Below are positions 1 to 7,226 of a stretch of DNA of 11,781 nucleotides, in pieces (the stretch's first letter is position 1; every line of letters starts with the position of its first letter). A program made the position numbers and the translations under genes. The DNA is from Antrodiella citrinella (lineage: Eukaryota; Basidiomycota; Agaricomycetes; Polyporales; Steccherinaceae): assembly GCA_004802725.1 (NCBI GenBank), contig SGPM01000562.1, positions 1 through 11,781 of the forward strand. The letters are read 5' to 3'. The notes beneath the pieces are model-generated. The model ran no database searches. It had not been told where the DNA came from and saw only the letters and a program-made list of their open reading frames with translations.

Positions 1-156
1 AGCCGTTCAATCATCTAGTCGGCTACGGGCCGGCGCCAGTCGGTATCTAAACCGTACAAGCTGAGTAATGCCCGGCCGGCTTGTTGAGTTGGAAGACACC
101 GGCCGGCAAGTAGAGGCTTACTCAGCCGGCTGGCGGCTGGCCGAGCCGCGGCAACA
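1..156. repeat. GC-rich palindromic DNA abutting the truncated transposase
   Basis: This stretch is dominated by GGCC and GCCGGC words and carries no credible coding sequence. CTGAGTAA at 61-68 is the exact reverse complement of TTACTCAG at 118-125. Each lies outside a CCGGCCGG core (72-79 and 99-106), so 61-125 forms an imperfect nested inverted repeat. CAGCCGGCTG at 123-132 is a further perfect palindrome. Its inner border coincides with the point where similarity to KDZ transposases stops (about 157-160), so it may belong to another element or to a rearranged flank. The window ends before its other side can be seen, so the element type is undetermined. Confidence 0.5.
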
Positions 157-2057
157 CTAGGCCAGGATGTGGCATGGCAGGTGGAATTTTCCGATGGCGG
201 CCAGGATGAATGGTAAGGACAATATCGTGAACGTCATCCCCTCTGCATCTGGTACTCCGACCGCTGCACAGATCGCGATGAAACTGGCGATTAGGGCGAC
301 CATGCGTGTTCTGAAGTTGATCTGGTACTGGCAATTGATATCGTACATGAATACGATACAAAGGAGAGACATCCAAGGGCGCATGGCGCTGAGGAGGGCC
401 CAATCGACGTTCGCATACCTGGTAAAGGCAACTCAGTTGCACGGAACAAGGCCACGATACGGCTCACGTACCTTTCTCCTTTCTGCAAGTCAACCGTACC
501 GCAGGGTGTCACAAACATGTGTCGTGCACAAACCACACTGACCACTCCAGATACGTTGCCCCAATGCCGTCGAAATCCCATCGCCACGAAATCTTGACAA
601 GTTGACTTCTGCAGAACACACCTGCGTCAGCTAAATCATCTCCAAGAACCGCTACACCTTACCTCCGCAGCTTCAGCGCTGAGAGTCGCCTGATACTTCG
701 TGAAAGCTCCCTCGTGCGCGTGATATGCAGCCCCTTCGGTCAATGGGAAGTCATTATCGTCCTTCCTCTTGTGCTTCGAGTTCTGCTGAAAGTTGCCATC
801 TACACTGAGGTGCAGAGAATGGATAAAACTACGGGAATGTCAGTGGTGCGTTCTGACCATCGTTTGCCCGGACGCACCTCTCATCTTTCCGAGTTTTCTT
901 CCAATTTGGATGCATGTTGACCCCAGGTTGGGGGCACGCAGGGCACTTCACCGCCAAACAGCCCTCCTTGAGCTTCCTCTCGGGGTTGACACCACTCCAT
1001 TTGCACATGAGGAGAAACATATACTCGCGTTCGACGTGCAGCAATTCACGATATCGATCCTGAAAGTCAAATGTCAGTACGCGCAAGAACTTGGTTCATG
1101 ATGAACTCACATCAACTTCCGCACTCCTAACGTTGTCCGTGAGTCTGGACAAGTATGTCAAGTAGTCCTTAGCGGGTACAGGACTTTGCGCGCAAAGTAG
1201 AGTGAATTGGCGGAGCATCCCAAGTGTGAAGACGGTGGAAGGCGTCACGCGGGTGGCACTGAAAAATCCAGCACGGAGCAGCTGAATGTCTTCCGCAACA
1301 AATCCGTCGTCCCTCGAGGAAGGATGGTTGCAGAACCGGAACTTCACGGTATGTATGCCGGATTCATGGACCACGGTGATGTCTCGTGTGCTCGTGGCGA
1401 TCGTACAAGCGTCCCCGGAGTGCCCCAGATGCACGACCATGTCGAGTGATGTAACAGCTCGTCTGACCCAAAAGCGCAGCTTGAAATCCCATTCCTCGAC
1501 AACATGCAAGAAGGCCCGACGGTGATCTTGCACAACACAGACCGAACAGACCGGAGATTGGAAGTAACACTGGGTGCATCTGTACAGGACATCCGCCGTC
1601 TGGTGGCATGCAGAACAAACACCGGTGTCCGGCCCCTGCTCGCGCCAATACATCTCTTCGGCGTACGCAGGTGCATCGTTGAGGAATTCTCCCATAACGT
1701 AGGAGGGCGACTGGCAAAGAAAGGGTCGGTGAACTCGCTAGATACCCTCCAGAAACAGTCACTGACCTGCTTTCTTCGCTTCTTTGCAGCCTCACTCTCG
1801 GCATCGTCCTGCCCTCCGGCCCCAGCCTCCCTTCTCATGTCTTCCAGCAGCGCACTCTCATCCGCCGACAGTTCGTAACCATCTTTTTCTGGAGAGCTCG
1901 GCGTCGCTGCACCGTCACTCCGCTCCGCCCTTTTCTTCATCAAGGCCGTCATCCCAAAATCCTTAGCAGTGCTTGGATCCACCTTGGCTGCAGTCCCCTT
2001 GAGCCGCTGACTGATCGAGCCTATCATCTTCGACATCGAGCCTCTCTTCTTCGACAT
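157..2057 (-). CDS. KDZ-superfamily transposase with CxC2 cysteine cluster, 3'-truncated
   Basis: This is a DNA transposase of the Kyakuja-Dileera-Zisupton type, expected to act on element ends in the nucleus. Six exons join in frame: 2057-1767, 1710-1111, 1059-858, 799-663, 608-472 and 418-157 (542 residues; introns of 51-58 nt). The N terminus is basic with a KKRRK stretch near residues 92-96. Residues 129-166 form the cysteine cluster with paired Cys at 129/132, 142/145 and 152/155, then His160 and His166. LGHSGD, GIHTV and QLLRAGFF follow, as in CxC2 proteins. CPACPQPG is at 336-343, DGNF (first catalytic Asp365) at 365-368, QKGER near 452-456, YDINCQY (second catalytic Asp482) at 481-487 and KFHLPCH at 533-539. 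The reading frame stops three residues after that. The usual DGE-type third acidic motif and the C-terminal part are absent, so the enzyme should be inactive unless it continues outside the window by some unseen route. There is no internal frameshift or stop before the break. Family assignment is from recalled motifs and is strong. Confidence 0.9.
2016..2057 (-). repeat. 21-bp tandem duplication at the transposase start
   Basis: The first 14 codons of the transposase are two near-identical 21-nt units (2057-2037 and 2036-2016). They encode MSKKRGS and then MSKMIGS. Each unit starts with an in-frame ATG, so either could initiate. The unit length keeps the frame. This is probably a local slippage duplication. 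Confidence 0.75.
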
Positions 2058-2475
2058 GGTTCCTAGGAGTCAATGCTCAACATGGCGCTTTCCGTGTTAA
2101 ATGTGTTACTTACAGGGTGAAGGTTCTATAGCGGAAGACGATGCGGACGGCAGAGGTGAGATTCAGATTATGTCGAGCGATCGTTGTTGGTCGATGACAA
2201 GGTCTGTTGTCAAGCTTACCACCGGATGCAAAGCAACGAGCGCTTGAGAACTTCACAATATCCAGCCGTGCCCGAAACAACATTCACGTTTCATAATGCC
2301 AAAGTATAGATAGATATCTCCTATACATTCTAGCCCAGGCCAGAGCGATCCGGTCAACAAACATTTGTAACCATTACCGTCGGGTGGTAGTCACCGGATT
2401 ATCTGGTATGATGCCGAAATAACAAGATGCCGCCAGTTCGGTTACTTAGAATGTGAAATACTCGTCAGCGTACAA
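2058..2475. other. Noncoding stretch upstream of the transposase
   Basis: About 420 nt lie between the transposase start and the weak minus-strand gene candidate. It should contain the transposase promoter and leader, which read leftwards. I see no long open frame, no convincing TATA box and no RNA gene. A terminal inverted repeat of the KDZ element would be expected somewhere upstream of the gene, but its partner lies beyond the truncation, so it cannot be identified from this window. Confidence 0.5.
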
Positions 2476-2802
2476 CTAAGACGAGCTGTACGAATCATTG
2501 ACCTGGCTGCTTCTGCTCCACGACTGATATCTGCGCGTAAGCAATGTCGCAGACTCAGAGACCCTGCTGTGTTCGTCAGACTCGCGGCCTGTATTTGCAT
2601 GCACTGTCACTTTTCTTAGCATCGTAGAAGGAGAAAGGGGACAATCCAAACAACCTACGCAAAGAATAACACATACATCGGCATGATAGGGGGCCGTCGC
2701 GCTAGCGTATCTGAAGGAAGCAACGTCAATTGAACGGGGAAAACAACAATACAGTGACATACCTTTCGGAGCACCGTGGTGACACAGCTGTTGGGGCATC
2801 AT
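2476..2802 (-). CDS. Possible small spliced gene, 70 residues, unknown
   Basis: This is a weak candidate. From ATG at 2802-2800 the exons 2802-2763, 2710-2677 and 2614-2476 join in frame and end at TAG. The first intron (2711-2762) is 52 nt with a GTATGT donor and TTCAG acceptor, typical of this genome. The second (2615-2676, 62 nt) has a GTATGT donor but several possible acceptors. The C-terminal half is polar and Ser/Arg/Glu-rich and looks more protein-like than random. Nothing in it matches a family I know. An unspliced frame of 187 codons also covers 2476-3039 on this strand, so the start is uncertain. Both readings could be chance. Confidence 0.22.
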   Translation of the reverse strand: MMPQQLCHHGAPKGMSLYCCFPRSIDVASFRYASATAPYHADVCVILCVGCLDCPLSPSTMLRKVTVHANTGRESDEHSRVSESATLLTRRYQSWSRSSQVNDSYSSS

Positions 2803-3109
2803 GCGGCGTTGAACCGACGAGACACAGTGGCACGGACTGAACAGTCTGTAAACCACTGGACCCGGAGACTGACCAGTCCACCGAGTAGGTGCGGAGCCTG
2901 AACAGGCAGCGCCATTCGATTCGAGCAGCGTGAAACAGAATAAGTGTATCAAAAAAGGGGGATGCGATGCGCTGTCGACACGCGCGAAAACCCCGAAGGA
3001 TTGGCGGTCAGGTTGTTCAGCTAAGCTGTTCAGCTGCACCCGGTCCGACGCTTGGAGTCAAGCCCTCACATCGTCCCGGGTTACATGACAGAGCCCGACG
3101 AAAGTGAAA

Positions 3110-3117
3110 TATAAAAG
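3110..3117 (+). promoter_or_regulatory. TATA-box-like sequence
   Basis: TATAAAAG on the plus strand is a good match to a core TATA box. The nearest candidate transcript downstream is the weak acidic gene candidate near 3311-3649. No transcript start can be fixed, and an AT-rich octamer can occur by chance. Confidence 0.25.
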
Positions 3118-3310
3118 ATGATGACCGACAAACTTCTGGAAGCAGAGTGAGTGATGCGGAGCGGAATCAAAAGCAAGCACTCACAACTTTTGAGGAGTGA
3201 GATTCACGGAGACAAAACAGGTTCCGCCACAACACCTAAATGCTATCATTTGCGGAATCAACTGTGCATATTACCCCCACATGACATCACGAAAGCGATT
3301 AATGCCTTAG

Positions 3311-3649
3311 AGCTCATCCGAATCAAACACTTGCCTGTCAGTCTTCGCTGTTTGGGGTTCCAAGGGGGTGTGCACCTGGGTACTGGAGACTGGACGAACG
3401 GAGTCTCGTAGACTGAACAGTCAAACGAGAGCGGAAGGGAAAGCGGACGCAGAGTCTGCTGTGGAAGAGACTGAACAGTCTGCTTCCTCGCCGAATGTGG
3501 TGAATGACGAGGGCGAGGATGTCCAGCTGGGCCAAGGGGGGGTTGAAGTATTGAAGGTGAATGTAAGATCTGAATAGCAAGTAGTGGGAGGGAGGATACA
3601 GACGGTGAAGAAGGGCTTGGAGGAACTTGGAGGACGTGGCAGGAAGTAG
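3311..3649 (+). CDS. Possible 3' part of a small acidic protein gene
   Basis: This is a weak candidate. The frame is open from 3311 after a TAG at 3308-3310 but has no ATG, so upstream exons would be needed; CTGTCAG at 3335-3341 could be an acceptor. The frame runs to 3562. A GTAAGA donor at 3563 and ATACAG acceptor ending at 3601 would remove 39 nt, shorter than the other introns here, and lead in phase 0 into a short basic end stopping at 3647-3649. The encoded segment is rich in Glu, Asp, Ser and Val (for example AESAVEETEQSASS), which is more protein-like than its surroundings. Two of the CTG-NN-CAG palindromes lie inside it. No family is recognised. It may be a gene relict or chance. Confidence 0.2.
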
Positions 3650-3658
3650 CAGAGATGG

Positions 3659-4183
3659 TTGTTGGAAGTCCGAGTTGAACTCCGACTCCTCGCTTGCAGT
3701 GGGCGTCTTACATACTATTACCAACCTCTCTTCTCATTCCCTCGATATCGTCTCCAGGCTCTCCGTCCTGCTTCAAGCCCGTACAGATCGAAACTCGCCG
3801 ACCACAGCACTCCGTCGCCACCAGCATATCGTCCTTGCCCCCTCGCACGCGTGTTCAACGTTGGCCATCCCCTTCCGCCCATTCCTGACTTGCCTGTCTT
3901 AGGCTCGTTGGTTTTGTGCATACCACTGCTGGGACTGTTTAGTCTCATCTGGGCTGTGATTGACTTTGCGTCTTTCATTTGCACCTCGCCAATCGACCCG
4001 CCACGGTTCTCTGGCTCACCGCCCATCCTCAAAACGCACAAGTCGCTCTCCAGATATTCACGTGGTTCAAGTCCGAAGCCCTTGACTGCAAGACCGAAGC
4101 TGTGGACTGCAAGCCTGAAGTCTTTCATATCGGAAGTGGTAATACCTGAATTGGTACGTGCAACTTCTGACTGTATTCAATGA
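3659..4183 (+). other. Long open frame with hydrophobic segment, coding status doubtful
   Basis: A 174-codon frame is open here. It contains one hydrophobic stretch of about 27 residues (VLGSLVLCIPLLGLFSLIWA and onward, about residues 80-106), which could span a membrane. A possible intron starts at GTACGT (4154) and would end near 4209 (TTTTGCAG). The first part of this DNA is strongly CT-rich, as in basidiomycete core promoters and leaders, which could create such a frame without coding. An opposite-strand frame of 136 codons overlaps. I do not recognise a protein. Confidence 0.15.
4068..4109 (+). repeat. Imperfect 21-bp tandem repeat
   Basis: Two consecutive 21-nt units, 4068-4088 and 4089-4109, share the plan CAAG-CCGAAGC followed by GACTG. 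A third, decayed half unit follows from 4110. In the overlapping doubtful plus-strand frame they would encode related seven-residue units (SPKPLTA, RPKLWTA). Confidence 0.6.
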
Positions 4184-4726
4184 ACTACTGCTCGTTGCCG
4201 CTTTTGCAGAGACGTCGCATGGAGTGATTGATTTTAGACGGTGTCGGTGACTTTGGCTGTTCTTTTGGTGATGGGTTTTCCAGTGGTGTTTCGCCCTTAC
4301 TATTTGCTACATACTTTCCTTGGCTTGGGGATCTTCCCAGTTGTTTGCTTCGCTCTTCTCCCCTCCTCTTGCGTTTGTGTTTGTAGTTCCGCTTCGTAAG
4401 GCCTGCTCAGGCTTTGGATGGAGGTCTTGGTTGACTGTTCAGTCAACCAGGATCAGACATTGCATTTCATGGACTGCTCAGTCCGGAATGCGATGAGTAT
4501 CCACTGGTACATATGACCCTGCCCTCGCTTTGTTGACACAGTGGTCTGTTCCTTCTTCATGTTTTTGTCGCCTGGGGTTCACAGTGTCCCTCCTTTGAGT
4601 GTTGCACGTTCCTTACAGGTACGCAAGTCCTCTTGTTCATTTCATGTGTTGGTGATTGAGATCAAATATTGCAGTTGGTTATGATTTTCAGGTACTCTCT
4701 CGTCTCGAAGCTCACGTCGGTTTACA
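4184..4726 (+). promoter_or_regulatory. Probable promoter and leader region of the 4727-6792 gene
   Basis: This 540-nt stretch is T- and CT-rich without a long frame, as expected upstream of a basidiomycete gene. It holds three of the CTG-NN-CAG palindromes (4401-4412, 4428-4449, 4462-4491), placed 235-325 nt before the ATG. Splice-like pairs such as GTACGCAAG at about 4619 with TTGCAG ending at 4674, and GTACTC at 4692, suggest that one or more leader introns are possible. No TATA box is evident. Confidence 0.4.
4427..4491. repeat. Two long-armed palindromes, potential hairpins
   Basis: At 4428-4449 two 10-bp arms (TGGTTGACTG and CAGTCAACCA) flank the central TT. At 4462-4491 GGACTG/CAGTCC flank CT. 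Beyond a 2-nt bulge (4469-4470) a second helix pairs 4462-4468 with 4485-4491, with one possible G-T wobble. They are 12 nt apart, upstream of the 4727-6792 gene. They are the most extended members of the local palindrome family. In RNA the innermost base pairs would have to open because two loop bases are too few. Confidence 0.7.
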
Positions 4727-6792
4727 ATGATATCGTAAGTGGATGTCGTCTTTCTTTCCTAATGAAGCTGACATGTCTACAGTGAAGATGATCTACGTGA
4801 CTCTCGGTGGAAACGTATCTTTGGGGAGGCTCTTGGGCCTGACCGTACGTCCAGTTTACCCGAACATAACGGTATAACACTGACTCTTCATTAGCACCTC
4901 TTCGCTTCCACGACGCTCGCTGCGGGAGTGCGACGGCGGACTGCAAATACATCGTCACCTCCCCGAACAGCGACTACGTCCCGTTGCCTGTGTACGGAAA
5001 GGTCGCTCTCAAAATATACTCAGACGGTCGTTTTGGAAAGCAAGATCCCATTCTATGGCCGCAGCTTTTCACGCCCGACAATCCTTGGATGGTAGCAATC
5101 AGACGCAAGCCAGACGACGCTCACGAGGACTCCGTCATGTGGCGGGACGTCATTCCTTCTGACTTCCGTCCCTCCGCGCCAGGCTCTTCGCTTGGGTCAC
5201 TATCTTTGGAGTTTCTCGCCGATCTGAAACGCTCGGTGGACGCTGCCGCACGCAGGATTGACGGAGAGTTGGCCAGTCGAGGTGCAAACCCCAAGATGCA
5301 GTACTTCTATCTGAGTATGCAACAAGCTGTTGCCCGGTTGTCCCTGCCTGCGAGCTACCGCGATATGCTCCATCAGGTCGTTTGCGCTCAACGATTCTGG
5401 CTGTACGCCGAGGCGTTCATAGAGTTTTACCTCCGGCTGAGGTTGCCCATGGCGGAAGCGCATCCCGACACAATCCACTTGGTGAACCACAACTTGATGG
5501 GGGCGGTCACATCTGACCCAGCAACAGCGCAGGAGATGTATCGTTTGGGTGTCCCTATATGGTTTCTACGCACGCCAGCCCAATTTGACGGCACTAGTCG
5601 TCTTGGATTGGCTGTGGACGCGGTGCTGCCAAGCGCACTCCCCGCCACATCAGATGGACGTCTGATCTATGAGGGTGAAGCCGGACGGTACCACCTTTAT
5701 CTCATCTACCGGCACTCTCATTTGTACTCGGACATCCCTTTGACATCCGTGGGCGTTCCCGCCCATTCTGTTGCTCTGGCGGCGACTGCTTCAGCCTCGC
5801 GTCCTTCCGCCTCGATGGCTGCACTGCCCTCGGTAGTTAGAACAACCCGCGAGAAACAACGATCGGCACCATGTGAGTAGCTGAGACTCATACCCGAGAA
5901 CGAAACTGACGATTCCTGCGGAGCAGATGCCACGAAGGTCACTAAACATCGACCTGAGATGGGGCGCAACAAGTTTGAAGATCCCAAGCATGACTTCATG
6001 CCAGAGAGCATTCCTGCATGGCAGAAGGGGCTCAGCGAGGTGAATCGAGGTCGGGGGTCCCCAGGAAAGGCGTGGCCGTACTGGACGCCGGAGCCTGCGC
6101 TTTTGTTGCCCGACAAGGCGGAGCGGTGCGCAAGGTACCTAGAGAACTGGATCCGCGCTCGAGATGGGTGGTTGTATGTGCAGGCGAACCCTCAGGTGAC
6201 TGATACGCCTGCCTTCGTGCCGCAGGAATGGCGCGAGTTCCTCAATCACAACTCGAAAACCGCTACTGAGCTGGAGGGAGAAGGCGAGGCGAGGCGAAGG
6301 AAGCAGGCCGTGCTTGCAGTCGTGGATCGAATATGCGGGTTGGAACGCATGTCCGCCGCACCCCTGCTGTGGTTTGGTCAGCCTTTCGTTGCTGGATTGC
6401 CCATGGCGAAAGAGGTGATCTGGGAGTTGTTCGAAACAGGGTTTCGTATCGAACTACATCAGCTGCACCTCCTGCTTCGTCGGAAGCCGCACTTCGAGGA
6501 TCCGACAGCAGAGATGGCTTGGGAGACACTCGACCAAGGGCTCCTTTCTTCAGTCTTCCCGGACGATCAACTGCTTCGTTTGCAGGCTCTGCCCTCCGCT
6601 CGATCCGGCCTAGGTGCAGATGGTGTCCGTGCGCGCGCAAAGAGTCTCGACGCGCTGCGACGCGTTATGCGCACGTGGGAAGGTGCGCCGAAGGAGCTCA
6701 TGGATGCGCCTTCGCTCGTGCAGCACCCATCTGACCAATACCTTCAACGTTTGGAGTCAATCATGGCTGGATGGTATGCTCAGGCGTTCTAG
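4727..6792 (+). CDS. Uncharacterised agaricomycete protein, 637 residues, four exons
   Basis: The function is unknown. Exons 4727-4734, 4783-4844, 4895-5872 and 5927-6792 join in frame (phases 2, 1, 1; introns of 48, 50 and 54 nt with GTAAGT, GTACGT and GTGAGT donors and CAG or TAG acceptors). The start is the ATG of a tiny first exon giving MIS; it is chosen because it is spliced cleanly, and a further upstream exon cannot be excluded. Residues 24-310 form one compact block with conserved-looking cores, including MGAVTSD at about 225 and VPIWFLR at 243-249. An Ala/Ser-rich linker lies at about 314-338. A second block (about 361-637) has WPYWTPEP near 399, LENWIRARDGW near 421-431 and a helical segment (VIWELFETGF) near 514-523. 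This two-block layout resembles uncharacterised multicopy proteins I associate with Agaricomycetes; that is recollection, not a search. No signal peptide, membrane segment or catalytic motif is seen. Confidence 0.85.
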
Positions 6793-7226
6793 GAGAATGC
6801 TGGTCGTCCGCCCATCTTGCCTCATTTGTTCCCTCTTGTGTAGTAGTCGTGTTTCAGACAATTGTATCTTGTTAGACAGGACTGTTAATTGAAGTACTAT
6901 GCTTGCTTATGACACGAGCGCGGGACCTAGCTACACTCAGGATTATCAAGGTCGAGATCAATCCAAGGGCGGTCTGTCTATGTAAATTGAAGGTGAGTAA
7001 CAATTGCTTGGTATCTGAATCCATCTCACATTTCCGTAGCCCTCAACTCAGGTTTGTCCTCACGGTGGGCCGGCTATCCTTGACGCAAACCGCAATGTCT
7101 GTTCGAACGCGGGATCGGGATGTCACGCAATTAAGATATGTTATGATAACAATTAGTTTCGCGGGATAACTGTGACTCCCAATCCGGTGGCGCCGAAGAA
7201 GAGCATTTTACCTTTGCAGCCTCTCG
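6793..7226. other. Intergenic stretch, 434 nt
   Basis: This is the 3' flank of the upstream gene and the promoter and leader of the next. Short open frames here have no protein-like character. GTTCGAAC at 7103-7110 looks like part of a tRNA B box, but no cloverleaf can be drawn around it. CTTTGCAG ending at 7219 resembles a splice acceptor just before the next ATG, so a leader intron is possible. Confidence 0.4.

Larger units (their letters stand above)
2835..4484. repeat. Dispersed family of CTG-NN-CAG palindromes
   Basis: Ten 12-bp sites share the plan of two 5-bp complementary arms around two free bases, always with CTG/CAG innermost. GACTG/CAGTC arms occur at 2835-2846, 2867-2878, 3411-3422, 3469-3480, 4433-4444 and 4472-4483. 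GCCTG/CAGGC arms occur at 2896-2907 and 4401-4412. AGCTG/CAGCT arms occur at 3024-3035. A decayed copy (GACTGTTTAGTC) is at 3933-3944. Some have longer arms: 4428-4449 pairs over 10 bp per side, and 3468-3481 and 4471-4484 pair over 6. When an arm base differs, its partner differs to match, so symmetry is kept. I found no CTGNNCAG site elsewhere in the window. The sites could bind a symmetric protein or fold as hairpins; the role is unknown. Confidence 0.85.

Noticed and set aside
2476..3039. Unspliced 187-codon frame on the minus strand
   Set aside because: Its composition (Ser, Cys, Arg, Pro-rich) is not protein-like over most of its length, and a canonical 52-nt intron lies inside it. Only the spliced 3' part is kept as a weak candidate.
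3338..3724. 128-codon minus-strand frame
   Set aside because: It is antisense to a more protein-like acidic frame and to CT-rich DNA; there is no motif and no splice support.
3718..4128. 136-codon minus-strand frame
   Set aside because: It is antisense to CT-rich sequence, Gly/Arg-rich by composition, with no recognisable domain.
2835..4484. CRISPR-like array
   Set aside because: The repeats are 12-bp palindromes at irregular spacing (29 to about 515 nt) in a eukaryotic genome, with no constant repeat-spacer pattern.
7090..7130. tRNA-like B box (GTTCGAAC at 7103-7110)
   Set aside because: No A box at the right distance and no acceptor or anticodon stem could be paired around it.
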